Shown here: piece by piece, positions 1 to 12,537 of the stretch | How the letters are laid out: each line of letters opens with the position of its first letter | Numbering within the stretch: position 1 is the stretch's first letter | Notes under the pieces: generated by a model | The model's input: the letters and a program-made list of their open reading frames with translations, nothing else | What the model was told of the DNA's origin: nothing | The model's database searches: none | Made by a program: the position numbers and the translations under genes | Assembly (NCBI GenBank): GCA_019321725.1 | Contig: CM033120.1 | Coordinates: 9,429,694-9,493,693 of the forward strand | Reading direction: 5' to 3' | Length of the DNA: 64,000 nucleotides | Source of the DNA: Paulownia fortunei | Taxonomy: Eukaryota; Streptophyta; Magnoliopsida; Lamiales; Paulowniaceae

Positions 1-1200
1 TTCAATACCATTCTTTGGGGAAAAAAAAAGAAGAAGAAGAAAGACACCTATCATCTATTGTGAAGTAACAACACACATATGTGAAGTAGACAAAAAAAGA
101 AGTAAAGAAAGAATGAGTGAATAGTATTGGAGAGAGGAAATATGAACATGTAATTCTCTTTGAGTTGCTTAAACAAAAGTTAGATGTGGAGATATATTTA
201 CCAACGATATTTTCCTTATTTGAAGTTATTTACTATTTACTAATCTTAGACTACTTTAGATAAAGATGGACAATTACCAATAATTAAAGTTTAAACAATA
301 AATATATGTGATTTGGATAAAGATAAAAATACTTAATTAATTTAAATAATAAGTATGTCAAATTTGTTATGGCGTGATTCATGTAATTTATTTAAATAAT
401 TATAAATAATATAATTATTTAATATTAATAGGTAAAATTGATTGAATAAGATATTGGAAGGTATTTTTATAAATAAAAAAATATTAATTGAATATTGAAT
501 TAATTAAAATAAAAATATTCCAAGGTACTTCTAAATATTTTATTTTATGTATATATTGATATGAATGATTAAACAAAAATATTTAAAAAACTAAATTCAA
601 TGAAAATTTAAAACAAAAAGTATTATAACTAAATAAGATCTTACATAAATTTAGGATCACATTAATCATCATTGTGCTTAATTTTAACAGTTCGAGAAGT
701 TTTCTTCTTACCAAATTTTATAATATTTTTTTACATTAGAAGCATTATACATAATCAAATCGTAATTTCACATGCTAAAAATTGATACATACTTTTTTCA
801 TCTATTTGTAACAATATTCAGTTTTTTTAGTTAATGGAACATTCATAGTTAATTATGAGAAAATACTAAAAAATAAATACAAAGTGTCACGTTTAATCAA
901 AAACTTTCTAGTAAACCAAATTATTTTTTGCCAAATTTAATTAAAATATCATGATATTATTCATAATTACTAATTAATAAAAAAAATATATAAAAACTAA
1001 TTTTATCCATCTGCTTACTTACTCTTCTTGCTCACTTCATTTTGTCTCTCTTATTCCTTTCAATAAGAAATATAACAAAAAAAAAATTACAATATCAAAG
1101 ATCTATAAAAGGTTACCTTTTCAATATTTTTTTTCATTCCATTAACAACCACATAGATATTTTTATTGAATCCACCTCTCTTAAGGTTTAAATTTACAAA
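1..1200. other. AT-rich intergenic DNA, no gene seen
   Basis: I see no coding region, RNA gene or clear transposon boundary here. The stretch is very AT-rich, with long A and T runs, and the short open frames in it have no recognisable composition or motifs. It leads into the repeated AT-rich blocks that follow. Confidence 0.6.
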
Positions 1201-1204
1201 CGGT

Positions 1205-4200
1205 TTAAAAAATACCCGAGTAACGTCAAATCGATATTCATTAAATAAAGTTATTCTAATTTTATTTGTAGTGTATATGTAATTTTGTATTCTATCCAAT
1301 ATTTTAATTCTTGTTTCAATCTTTCATATTATATTTTTGTTTTGCTAAGTTAAATTATTTTATTACTTAAGGTTTGTCATAAATATCATATTGATGTCTG
1401 GATTTACAATTTTTAAGGTGTAATATTTAAAAGGAACTGACTTTTGCAGTAAATGTTAAATACATATTAAATAGAATGCTTTTAAATTTTCTTGAATATT
1501 GTTTACATAAACTTGTATACCTTTTTTAAATCTATTTACTTTTAATTATCCTTTACTTTTATTATTTTGGTTTATTTAATTACATTCAATTCTAGTTAAT
1601 ATTAACATTGGTTTAAGATTATCTAACAATATACCTCCATATAAGTAAGAAATAAAAAGACTATAATGAAATACAAGAGATTGAAATAAAAATACAAATT
1701 TCAAACTAAATTTTTTTAGGTACAATACATAATATGATTTGTGAAAGTTATAATAAATCCTTATTTAGAGTTTAAATATATATTAATTTCAAGTTTATTG
1801 GACTTTCACCTCATTTATTAGATCAAATTAAAATAAAGAATGAGAAGAAAAACAACAACAAAATAAAGCAAATATTTCTCTTATTCTATCTACTCTTTTT
1901 CTTAAATCTTAATATTTAAAAATTAAATTCAAAATCTCTTTTAAAGTTTTATTAACAATCACGTGAATATTATATCATAATATTTAAACTTAAGGTTATT
2001 TGAATCTACATCTTCTGAGGTTCGCAATTTTACTTAAACATCTTTCAAGTCCTATTATAAGAAAAATTCCAAAAAAAAAGTGTATTTACAAACAAAAAAA
2101 CATAACCTATCATGTGAAAATAGTCCATCATTTTCTTTAGAAGTCTTGTTTAAAATAAAAATATAAAAAATAGTAATAAGTCATTTCAAACTCTGTTTGA
2201 TTGCATACCAAATACCTTTAAATAATAAAATCATATATAGTTTTAAAAACGAAATACAGGACCAAATTTTTAATTTTGTGGAAATAATTAACAATTGAAA
2301 ATAATATTCATTATCTTTTATATTTAAAAATAACTTTGCAAAAACAAATATTTTTAAAATGAGTACTTTAAAATAAAATAAATAACTTAAATTAAATTCT
2401 ATCTTCTGCAATAATTAAAGATAATATACTAATCCAGATATGAGAAAACAATGACTACTAATAAAATAATTTGAAAATGCATAAATTATTAGAAATAAGT
2501 AAAAGACCAAAATTAAAGCTCAAGTATATTTACTAAAGAAAAGAATATAAATTAATTTTTATATCTTTTTGAAATATATATAATTTTAGATCAAAATTTA
2601 AATCATAAGGTTTAATAATTTACAACATATATTATTATTTATCTATGAAAAAAATACATTCGAAAGAAACTCCTTCTCATTTTTATTTTTATTTTACTGA
2701 AAGTGTACAATGTATTATACTATTAAAGATAACATTTGCAATTGAACTTAAATCTTCCATTTTAATATGAAAGTTATGCAATTGTAAATTTGTGAACCAT
2801 TTACAATTACAAAAATCATAATTATTCTTTATATATGAAATTTAATCTATATTTCTTATGTCGTTGAAGAGACTATAAAAATTTAAATTTGACCTCATTC
2901 ATTTCTTTTCTTTATAAAATAATTCATTATAAAATGTAAGTACCAATTAGTTTTTTAAAAGTTATACCTTTTTTCAAAAATAAATGGATATGGTACATTG
3001 ATACTGAAATAAACTTCTTTAAGAATTTTTGATCAAATAAGGGGATGTGGTTGCTAGAGATTCAAACCTCAAGGTGCAAACATCCCTTATACTTACCGTG
3101 CATGATTTAATATAGTAAACTTTTAGGCTAAATTTGACATGAATTTTACCGTGAATGTGCTTCCCCTCCCCACTTCCCTCATTCCTCTCCCCACCCCCAG
3201 CACTTCCTCGGCACTTCCCCCATCTGGTACCTGAGTTAACATAAAATTAAGAAATATTTGAATTTTGCCACAAATGTCAAATTGCTACATAATAAAAAAA
3301 GTTCTTTTAGTTTTTCTTCCTACGGTAGCATATATACACTTTAATACTTTAATTTGTTACATAGTGACCTTTTCTTATTCTATCTCCTTTTTGTTTTTAA
3401 ATTTCGATGTTTAAAAATTAAATTTTAAATTTGTTCTAAGGTTTTATTAACAATCATGTAAATATAATTATCATAACATTTGAACTTAAGGTTATTTGAA
3501 TCCAACTTTCCTGAGGTTTGTAACTTTAGTAAAATATGTCTCTAGCCCTATTATGTCAAAACATTTAAAAAAAAATTGTATTTAAAAATAAAAAAATTTA
3601 ACCTAACATATATGACAATAATCTATCATATTATTAAAATTCAAATTTTAAAAAATATTAAAAAAGTTCGAAAATTCAAAATCTGAAACTCTGTTGATTG
3701 AATACGAAATGCTTTACTTTAATAAATAATAAAATTATATACAGTTTTAAAAATATAAAAAACGCAATGAATACAAATATAAATAATGTATGTTTAATAT
3801 TTCAAAAGTAAATATATTTTAATTCCTTAATATGTATTGAATATTTTAAAAGAACATTTATTTTGTTTCCTTAAATAGTATATGGTTGAAATATACAATT
3901 AATTTAACTTTGAAATAGTGATCTATAATATTTTAAAATAGTTAAATTAATTTAATTTTAAAAGTATAATTAGTAAAGGTTTCTAGCGCAATAACATGAC
4001 TTTTAAATATAAATACAAAGGTAAAACGTAACATATAAATTGATATGAAGAGTAAAAGGAATATTTTGTCTTCTTTTCGTCTTCATATTTATTGTTATTA
4101 TTTGAGGCAAAGTAAAATATTTAAAATATTTTTTAATTTAAATATGTTTCTTTATTTTATGAAATTTAATTTAAAAATATAAATATTTTAAAATTTTAAA

Positions 4201-6734
4201 ATTTAATAAACCACAATCAAAATTAATAACAACATTATATAATTTTAATAAATATTTTAAAAATGAATATATTTTAATTCTTTGGATAATATTTAATTAA
4301 GAATAACTAAAGTGTACATTTTATTATAATATTATAATTAAATATTTTTCTGTATTTTTTGACATTTAATTTAAAAGTATATAGGGAATTCTACAAGCAC
4401 AATAAATAAAATTATATGCTTTTTAAAATTTGAAAAATTAATATAAATGTAATATAAAATAAATAAAAAAGTACTTTTAATTCCTTTGATAGTATTTAGC
4501 TGAAATATACAATTAAATTAACTTTAGGATATAGGTGTTAGAATAATCAAAATATTTTTCTAAATTGAAAAGTATGATTGTTAAAGGGGATTAAATAGTT
4601 TTCATTTAGAATAACTAAAGAAGTTATTAATATTTAAAAAGTTAAAAATCTAACAAAAATATTATACGAATTGAATATTTTAAAAATAAATACATTTTAG
4701 CTCCTTAGATAGTGTTTAGTTTAAATATACAATTTATTTAACTTTAGAATATTGGTCAAAGAATAACTAAAATATTTTAATATAGTTTAATTTTGAAAGT
4801 ATAATTACTAAAGTGTTTTCGATATTTTATGAAATTTAATTTAAAAGTACATACTAAATCACAATAAAAAGTATAAAATTTTAAAATCTAATAAAAATGC
4901 AATAAAAATTAAATATAAATAAAAATTTGTATTCAATATTTCAAAAATAAGCATATTTTAATTGATAGTATTAAATAGTTTCTACTTTGAATAACTAAAG
5001 TATAAACATTAATGTTGAAGGTGCAATTAAAGATTTTCATTATTCGATGCTATGTAAGTTAAATGTATATACTAAATTTTACCAGCACAATAACTCCGAA
5101 TATAAATATTTAAAAATATATAATATAAAAAAAATCAATTATATACATAAATAAATAATATGTTAAGAATATTTTTAAAGTATATAAAATTTTGAAAAAG
5201 AAATAGAAGACCAATATTTTAATTTTAAGCAATAATCTATATTATTAAATTTTAAAAATCTCTTCGATTTATACCAAATATCTTTATTTAATAAACAATA
5301 ATTGAATTTAGTTTTAAAAAAATATGATACCAAAATTTTAATTTTGAAGCAAACATCAATAATTTTAAGTAATATTGATTAACTTTTATTTTTTAGCATG
5401 TAACTGTAACTCTATACACTTGTAAAATAAGACATAACTATGGAGCTCAATGAAGTCAACTCGAGTTTATAAGACTTCACATAGCCAAAAGACAGGGCAG
5501 CCCAAGCAGAACAAACTGAGCCATATCTTAAGGCAAATGAAAATTTTAAAATAAAAATTAACTTAAATTAAATTCAATCTTCTTGATTAATTAAATAGAA
5601 TATGATAATTCAAATATGAGAAATCAATGAATATTAATGAAAAAAATAAAGTTAATGAAATGCATAAACTATTAGAATTAAAAGATCAAAATGAAAGTAT
5701 ATAAATTAACTATTATATGTTTGAAATATATATATATTTAAAATTACTAAGTGAGGGTCGTCTTTTAAGATGCATAATCATAAAAAGAATGTTGACCAAA
5801 ATCTAAATCATGAAGTTTAATTATATACCAAAATTGTATTAATATTTATATATGAAAACATTCATCTGAAAATAACTTCTTTGATTTTGTTTTCTTAAAG
5901 TGTACGATGTATTAATCTAATAATGATGTAATTTGCAATTAAACTTGAGTTTTTCATTTTATTGTAAAAATTACGAGTTGTAAATTTGTGAACCATGTAT
6001 AATTATAAATTGTAAACCATTTTTTTATTTTATAAAATTATTTTCAATAAGAGATAACTACCAATTAGTTTTTTAAAAGTTATGCCATTTTTTTCAAAAA
6101 TAAACAGATATGGTACTTTGATCTTTAAATAATTTTTTCTTAGAATTTTTATCAAACAAGGGAATGCGGCTGTCAAAGATTCAAACCTCAAAGTGCAAAT
6201 AACCCCTTAAACCATATAGGATTTAACATAATAAAGTTTAAGGCTAAATGTGTTAAATGAATTTTACCATGAATATCATATTGGTATCTGAATTAATATA
6301 TAGTTTAAAATACCCGAGCCTTTCCATAATTGTCAAATTATTACATGTTAAATAAAGTTGTTTTAGTTTTCCTCTTAAAATGTCATATGTACACTTTTAG
6401 GCTTTATCTAATTTTAATTTTTATTTCTATTTTTCATATTATATTTTATTTTGTTAATTAGATTATTTTATTACCACATTTTATCATAAATATCATATTA
6501 ATACCTTATTTTTAAAAAAATTAAGCATGTAATTTTTAAATGACACCCGAATTTCACCGTAAATGTCGAATTGATACATAATGAATTAATTTTTTAAAAT
6601 TCTTGTTCAAAATTTCTTACTATGACATTCATACCATTTTTCATTCTATTTACTTTTAATTTTTATTTTGATTTTTTTATGTTGTATTTCATTTGGTTAA
6701 ATCAAATTTTATCTATTAATCAAATAGATTCAAG
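1205..6734. repeat. Degenerate AT-rich repeat blocks (left side)
   Basis: Several phrases recur in the same order with mutations. One containing TTCAAACCTCAAGGTGCAAA occurs near 3060 and again near 6180. A phrase with TTTTATTAACAATCA and CTTAAGGTTATTTGAATC occurs near 1945-2010 and 3440-3500. A phrase with AATACCCGAG and GTCAAAT occurs near 1210 and 6310. A phrase around ACTCTGTTTGATTGCATACC occurs near 2190, 3690 and 5260. The blocks continue beyond the gypsy element at 20616-21010 and 24000-25110. No protein can be read through them. They could be remnants of an old transposon or a decayed tandem array; I cannot assign a family. Confidence 0.6.
3869..5010. repeat. Degenerate ~205-250 bp tandem repeat
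   Basis: A phrase of the form CCTT-GATAGTATTTAGTTGAAATATACAAT followed by AATTTAACTTT recurs at about 3869, 4483 and 4703. More worn versions occur near 4279 and 4961. The spacings are near multiples of 205-220 bp, with one of about 258. The phrase is usually followed by 'AGAATAACTAAA' and 'TTTAATTTAAAAGTA'. This looks like a decayed satellite-like block inside the larger repeat region. It is judged by eye only. Confidence 0.45.
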
Positions 6735-6739
6735 GTTTC
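6735..6739. other. Target-site duplication GTTTC (left)
   Basis: GTTTC stands directly before the TG of the gypsy LTR at 6740. The same five bases follow the CA at the other end of the element, at 20611-20615. Confidence 0.85.
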
Positions 6740-8509
6740 TGCTACACTTTAAAGTTGCAAACTCAAGTGTAGGTTGTATTAAGTAATAAATTTCTTATGA
6801 GTTCAAGGTCGATCTATAGAGAAGTTGCTTGAAGAATTCAGGATTATAATTCTAAAAAAATGGTATTTATGTGAATCAAAATATATGAACAATTAATATA
6901 TGTTGTAACTAAAGAAAAACCAAAATAATAAAAGTATTGAGTATTAGGGATCCACTCTTAAGTTTTGGATAGAGAAATGATTATTTTTTCTTTTTACCTC
7001 TATTAATTAGAATTCATACTTAATGAAGGTTCCAATGGGAAGATATTATCAAATGTCTCATGCAATAAGGTAATCATGATATTATCTACTATTTCAAATT
7101 ATCTTAACACCAATACTTATTTATGGGATCAAGCATTTATACACACCTTTGTCAACAACAAATCAATATTTCACATTAGCAGTCGGTGGGATAAAACCGT
7201 ATAATAAGCTAAATGAATCGAAGTATTTATTGTGCCATTAGAGATATATAAATAAATAATCACCACAAAATAAGTAGGGTTTAAATCAAAACTCAAAATA
7301 ATAATATAACATACTTAAATATTTTATACCCTTATAACCATTCTTCTTCCTCGATCAAGAGGCTCACCCTTTTTTCTCAACAAAATGAAATTTAGAAAGA
7401 TATAATAAAAGTAGCAAAGACTAAAAATAGAAGAAAAACTAGAGAATGCATTTCTATTACTATAAGAAAACTTACATTACTAGAAAACATACATATTAGA
7501 AAACTTAGCCTAAAGAAACCCTCTACCCCCCTCTTTTACAAGATTAATACATGACATATTTATAGTACTTAGAGAGTAAGCTAGATGCCAAACAAATAAT
7601 TGAGGGGTTAATCAAGTGGTATGCTAGTTGCCAAAAGTTGGTAAGTTGTTACACCAAGTTCCCAACTATCGAATTGAATTACATTTTTAGGTCAGATACA
7701 ACCAGATTTTGATGATCAGTAAAGAATAAAAATTGTAGATCTTTTGGTACTGATATATTTTCATATATCATTTGTTAAATTTGGTTGTAGGATGAAGGAG
7801 ATATGATCAAATTACCAAATCATGTCCAGGAGCAATCCTTTAACAGATCGAATTGAATTGTATTTTTAGATCAAATACAACCAGATTTTGATGATCAGTA
7901 TGAACAAAAATTGTAGATCTTTCGGTGCTGATATATTTTCATATATCATTTGTTAAATTTGACTGTCGAATGAAGGAGATATGATCAAATTACCAAATCA
8001 TGTCCAAGAGCAATCCTTTAACATTAGCAGCAGCTTGCAGCCTATGTTTTTTTATCATTTTCACACATTTTCTCACCATATTGTCTTCAAAAAACTTATT
8101 TTTTGTGTATAACATATCTAAATTTCAGCTCAAAATAAATTTGGGCTTAAGAGATGTGACCCAATTGGCGAAATAAGTCAATATTAGGCTAAACTATTTG
8201 GTGATCCATTTTGTGCAAAAACTTGGATGAATTTTCTGCTATAATCATAGTGTACTTATTTAGATTTTGGATGACTGAATACAAAAAAGTTGTACTTCCA
8301 ACAGAAAAGTTATAACCATAGGGCTTTTGATCATGAAGTTATACTCAAAATACAAAAACTGCACAAGTTTGGAAACATACTTCTTTTGATCTTTTCATAT
8401 TCATTGATTCCCTAACACAAAATATTAATAAAACAATAATATTAGCAAGAATAAAGCAAGAAAAGTATAACTGATTTGATATAAAATATGTCAAAATATG
8501 CACTTATCA
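6740..8509 (-). repeat. 3' LTR of the gypsy element
   Basis: This 1770-bp direct repeat matches 18961-20610 along its length, starting TG (TGCTACAC) and ending CA (CTTATCA). It is the 3' LTR because the element reads on the minus strand and the polypurine tract adjoins it at 8510. It is longer than the other LTR mainly because of an internal duplication at 7669-8032. Confidence 0.92.
7669..8032 (-). repeat. Tandem duplication inside the 3' LTR
   Basis: A unit of roughly 180 bp beginning TCGAATTGAATT and ending CAATCCTTTAACA is present twice, at about 7669-7857 and 7858-8032. It contains CCAGATTTTGATGATCAGTA and ATTTTCATATATCATTTGTT. The opposite LTR has it once, near 19918-20095. As LTRs are identical when an element inserts, the doubling is probably later. 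Confidence 0.8.
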
Positions 8510-8525
8510 AATTTTCCCACACTTA
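8510..8525 (-). other. Polypurine tract of the gypsy element
   Basis: On the minus strand the sequence reads TAAGTGTGGGAAAATT directly before the LTR start TGATAAGTGC. A purine-rich tract here is where plus-strand DNA synthesis is primed in LTR retrotransposons. Confidence 0.85.
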
Positions 8526-10183
8526 ACCCTTGTTTGTCCTCGAGCAAGCCTAAACCAAACCTACACTAATCCACTTTCGTAGGAAATTATGATTGCATTT
8601 AGCATATGCAACAAGCCTTTAAACCCCTAAGTAGCCTATAGAGGATGAGTTATAGTCTCGTGAGGGTTTCCACCATTGATACTCACAAACACCTATAATA
8701 ACTATCTTCCAACTATTAATCTCATGAAGCAACAAAGTAATATGAAAATGAAATCAAATAAATGTTGAGTTTAACTCTTAGTTATTCAAAAGTCAATACA
8801 TTTCCACAATAAACATACTCGAGTATATGTGTGGATAGTTAATGTCAACAGTGATAAAACTATGCATACTTTAAATAAGTGAATTCTCATAAAACCTTAT
8901 AAAAACCATCACCCAATCTCTAACAGAAAAGTTAAACATCATAGGTTTTTCCTTTGGTGTAAATCTCCACTACACTGAAGGCATCGCACGAAATTAAAAG
9001 GTCTTCAACAAAGGTTGTAATGGCGCCAAAGGGTAGTGATGTAGCTAACAAATAAAAGGACTAAAAACTTCATGGAACTCTCAAACTCCACAAATTTCAA
9101 CACTGGAGTCTATTGTTATTAAATTGGACCCCTATTATTCATCTTGCAACATCTCATTTTTAGTTGCAACTCGTAGCACTTTGCATTTTTTTTTCTTCTT
9201 CATTTTTTTTTGAAGAGGAACTCCCCCATATTTATCTTCTATTCGAACCTGAATTTCTTTTGTAAGTTCATGCTGTCAATGGAATGTTTCTTAAACTCCG
9301 ATTATTTTTAGAACAAGGGTTGGATAATAGTGTATTTAGGTTAGGTAAAATGATATGGTTACAAAAAAAATATTTATTTATTGAAAGACTCAAAGTGGTT
9401 TACTAGAGGGATGTTCTCTTGAAACATCACATTGGGAACAAGCTGATTTGACAATGGTGCTAGAAAACCTAATGTCTTAATCATTTTTCTAGTGGTGCAC
9501 TATCAGGCGTTCGCCTTAACAGACCAAAAGTAAAAGTTCTAATACTCAACCTCTACATGTTGAAGATCCAAGTGATAATTAGAGCAAGGGCATAAGAACT
9601 TCCTATTTTGACATGATTGTCTTCACACTGAATAACATGACTATTTATGCAAAAATATTTGAGTATAATTATCGCAAAAATGTATTAACAAAATAAAAAC
9701 ATCAAAGTCAAAAATAACATCCACATCAATCAAACCACATTATTCATGCTCAATTTTAATCATTGAAGTTGGAAGAACCTTTATGACTAAAAAAATTAAA
9801 AAAATTGATAATTCACAAACTTTTGTTAAAAACTTCACAAACTTGTCATGTTATGCAAAAAAATTAGGGATGCATCTCAAGAGTGTTACAATTACCCTTT
9901 ACACTGCCACCATTTTTCATGATTTCAACGGACCCATCAGAAAACACGCTTGATTTTTTTTATTTTTGAAATAAAATACTAGAAAAAAACATACATTGAA
10001 CACACAAGTCACATTGAACACACAAGTCATGATATCAACTATCCTCCCCCAACCTAATGGAGACATTGTCAAAAATAGATATGAAAGTAGAGTTTGAAAG
10101 ATATCACCTGAAGTGTGGCTAAAAAAATAATGCTAAAACAACGAAAAACACATATTATTAGATGAAACCATTAATAATAAATA
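8526..10183 (-). other. 3' non-coding part of the gypsy element, no gene seen
   Basis: This stretch lies between the LOG copy and the polypurine tract. It has no open frame of note. Near 8530 it contains a short less AT-rich phrase (TTGTCCTCGAGCAAGC). It also holds T-rich runs near 9190-9210. No recognisable gene or further transposon end was found. Confidence 0.55.
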
Positions 10184-10605
10184 TCACAGACTGAGAATCA
10201 AATTCAATTTACATTTTTGACCATTGTTCCTGTTGGTCCAATCCATATTGGCCAAGGTTGGATCAGGTTCTGGCACATATACTAGAAGTTGATCAATCAG
10301 TTGGTCAGGTGTCGGAGTAGAAATGAGGATTCTTCTCGCAGACGGTGAAATAAAATCTTTTTTCATAGCATGATCTACAAAAGATAGCAAATCATCATAA
10401 AAATCATTAACATTAAGAATACCTATAGGTTTTTGGTAAATGTTGAGTTGTGCCCAAGAGACAACTTTTAGCTCAGGTAGAATGATGAATGCATCCGCAT
10501 TGTTTAACATGTTAGGCATTCTATCCTGAATATGTGATACTTTTAGCTCATCTCCAATGGTCATACCTGTGATATTTTGTACTGTTAAAGATTTTGGAAT
10601 AATTC
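10184..10605 (-). pseudogene. LOG-like cytokinin phosphoribohydrolase copy, C-terminal part
   Basis: The minus strand reads the second half of a LONELY GUY protein, an enzyme that releases active cytokinin bases from their ribotides. Readable landmarks are IIPKSLTVQNITG, then TIGDELKVS, NNADAFIILP, SWAQLNIYQKPIGILNV, FISPSARRI and TPDQLIDQL, and the frame ends at 10184. The frame runs on upstream of the ATG at 10564 as far as the solo LTR at 10606, where it breaks in the middle of the VLG-IIP motif. The other half resumes at 12538. The PGGxGTxE loop that marks the family, which should follow ALP, is missing: LP runs straight into ELKVVSWAQL, an in-frame loss of about 8-9 residues. No introns are visible although plant LOG genes normally have several, so this looks like a reverse-transcribed copy. 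It is certainly not functional as it stands. Confidence 0.88.
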
Positions 10606-12537
10606 TGATAAATTGGTTTTATACCAATAATTCATATCCTTTTGATTAACATTTAGTTTGTTTTCAAGTGTTTTTATTAATTTTTATGCATTTATTTTGA
10701 AATCTTGTAGGTAATGACAATAAGAGAAGAAAATGGAAAGAAATCAAAAACTTGGTTGAAATCTTGAAGAATTCGAGTTGTGGTGCTACTGATGGCAGTT
10801 TTTGTATTTCAATCATAACGCTTGGCCTAAATTTCATATCAACTTGATTCTTAATCCATTAGAAATTCAATAAATAGATATACAACTTCTATGTTTACAA
10901 TAAAATCCAATTCAGTCGATCTCAATGAGAATAATCGAGTTCAAGAATCAGCATTGGGCTGAAAATATTTGGTATGACACATCTGGGTATTTCAAGCTTA
11001 ACACTCTTCACAGATATCATATTTAGTTGATTCAAGTTCCTACAGAAAGACAAGACATAGGGCCCAAATTCATTAGAAGAAATAAAAATCTAATTCAGCT
11101 TAGAAAGAGGTTAAAAAGTAGTTGCAATAAGCTGAATAGTGTCGAAGTGCTGAAATGGAGCTGCTAGGACAGAATGCCCGGCGCCTAGGCACCAAAAACA
11201 GAGCGCCTAGGCGCCGTCCGAAGCTTCCAAGACAGAATACACAGTGCCTAGGTGTTGTTATTCCATGCCTAGGCACTTCCCTTCTGAAAAAAAAGATGCT
11301 GATGCATTTTTTTTGGCGACAAGTGGCAACGAATTATGAATTTTGGTATTTTTATGAGATATACATATTAGATACACCTATACATCATTTCCCATGTGAT
11401 GCTCTAGTGGATACACTAATTGGTAGAGAGAAAAAGGAGAAAAAGGCAAGAAAATGAGAAGGATTTCAAGTTCCTTTTGAAGAAAAGCCAAGAAAAGGGA
11501 AAGCATTTCACGTTTCTTTTGAAGAAAAGCCAAGAAAGTGGAAGAATTTTAGGGTTTCTTTTGGAAGACTCTTAGGAAAAGAATTATTGGGAAGAAGTTT
11601 AAAAGGGGAAGATCAACATCAACCAAGGGAGATAGGGGGATTGGTTCTTGGAAGCAAAGAAGGCCATTGGGTGCTTGGATACAAGACCCATTCCCTTTTC
11701 TGCAAATCAAGACAATGAGTTATTCTTGGAGACAAGGAGAGCTTCAACCATTCCTCCCACTTCTCAAATCGGTGAACAATTTGCATGTTCTTTCTTATTT
11801 ATTTCTTGAAGTTGTATTCATCTATGGTAAACTAAACTTTTCTTTCTAGTGGATGATGTAACCTTATTTGATCCTATGTTTTGTATTCCAAATAATATTA
11901 GTTCAAGTTATTCACCTTGTTTGTGTTATTTTGTTTAGTATTTTATCTTGATTAATTGATCACTAATTGAGATTGTTTGACGTGTGAAATTTGTCACTCG
12001 AGAGAGGAAAAATTATACATGATCTTAATGATAGCACAACATAGGAATCATAGAGTTGAGAAACTTATGAAACCTTTGAAGTTTTGAAAAAGAATTCATT
12101 GAACTTTTATAGAGTTTTATTCTTTAATTTTTATAGAGATATCAAAATTCATGTTGAAACTCATAGTCAATTCGACACTCGAGAGAGGGAATTGATAAGC
12201 TTAGAAATTATTAACTTACATGTGTTGTTGACTTGAATTGATATATTTTGAAAGGAAGAACATAAGTGATAATTATGTGAGTCATTCCTCTAAAATTCCT
12301 TGTGCATAAGGTGTTTGTTGAATTGCTTCTAAAAACTCCATTCTTATCTTTGCATTTTTATCTTACTTTATTTTATTTTCCAATCATTATTCGGTCTTGT
12401 AGATAAAATTAGGACTATTTGAACTATGATACTTAATGCAATTTTTTATTACAATCCCTGTGGATACTCAACTCAACTCACCCTTATATTAAAACTTGAC
12501 ACCGTGCACTTGCGGTTTGCAAAATATTTCACGAACA
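10606..12537 (+). mobile_element. Solo LTR inserted in the LOG copy
   Basis: A 1932-bp insert begins TGATAAATTGG and ends TTTCACGAACA. It is flanked by AATTC (10601-10605) and AACTC (12538-12542), a 5-bp target duplication with one transition. The end region contains CCCTGTGGATACTC and CGTGCACTTGCGG, phrases typical of the 3' end of plant gypsy LTRs, so the LTR reads on the plus strand. No PBS, gag or pol lies beside it, so it is a solo LTR left by recombination. The frame from 11155 to 11457 is a chance open frame through the LTR, not a gene. Confidence 0.88.
11180..11276. repeat. Cluster of GGCGCCTAGGCGCC-like palindromes
   Basis: Four variants of a GC-rich inverted repeat occur here: GGCGCCTAGGCAC, GCGCCTAGGCGCC, GTGCCTAGGTG and TGCCTAGGCAC. 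They stand out in AT-rich DNA. A similar cluster lies in the unrelated-looking LTR at 42599-42757. Confidence 0.8.

Noticed and set aside
1087..2411. Short minus-strand frames in AT-rich DNA
   Set aside because: They are rich in Phe, Ile, Lys, Asn and Tyr as expected from random AT-rich sequence, lie in repeat blocks, and have no motifs.
3869..5010. CRISPR-like array
   Set aside because: The repeats are long and diverged, without short identical repeats and unique spacers, and the DNA is plant nuclear.
10564..10605. Splice acceptor (ACAG-GT) before the ATG of the LOG C-terminal part
   Set aside because: The coding sense continues upstream through it (IIPKSLTVQNITG) up to the solo LTR, so the AG is inside an exon.
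11155..11849. Two plus-strand open frames of 100 and 60 codons
   Set aside because: Both lie wholly inside the solo LTR and read through its palindromes; no known protein features.
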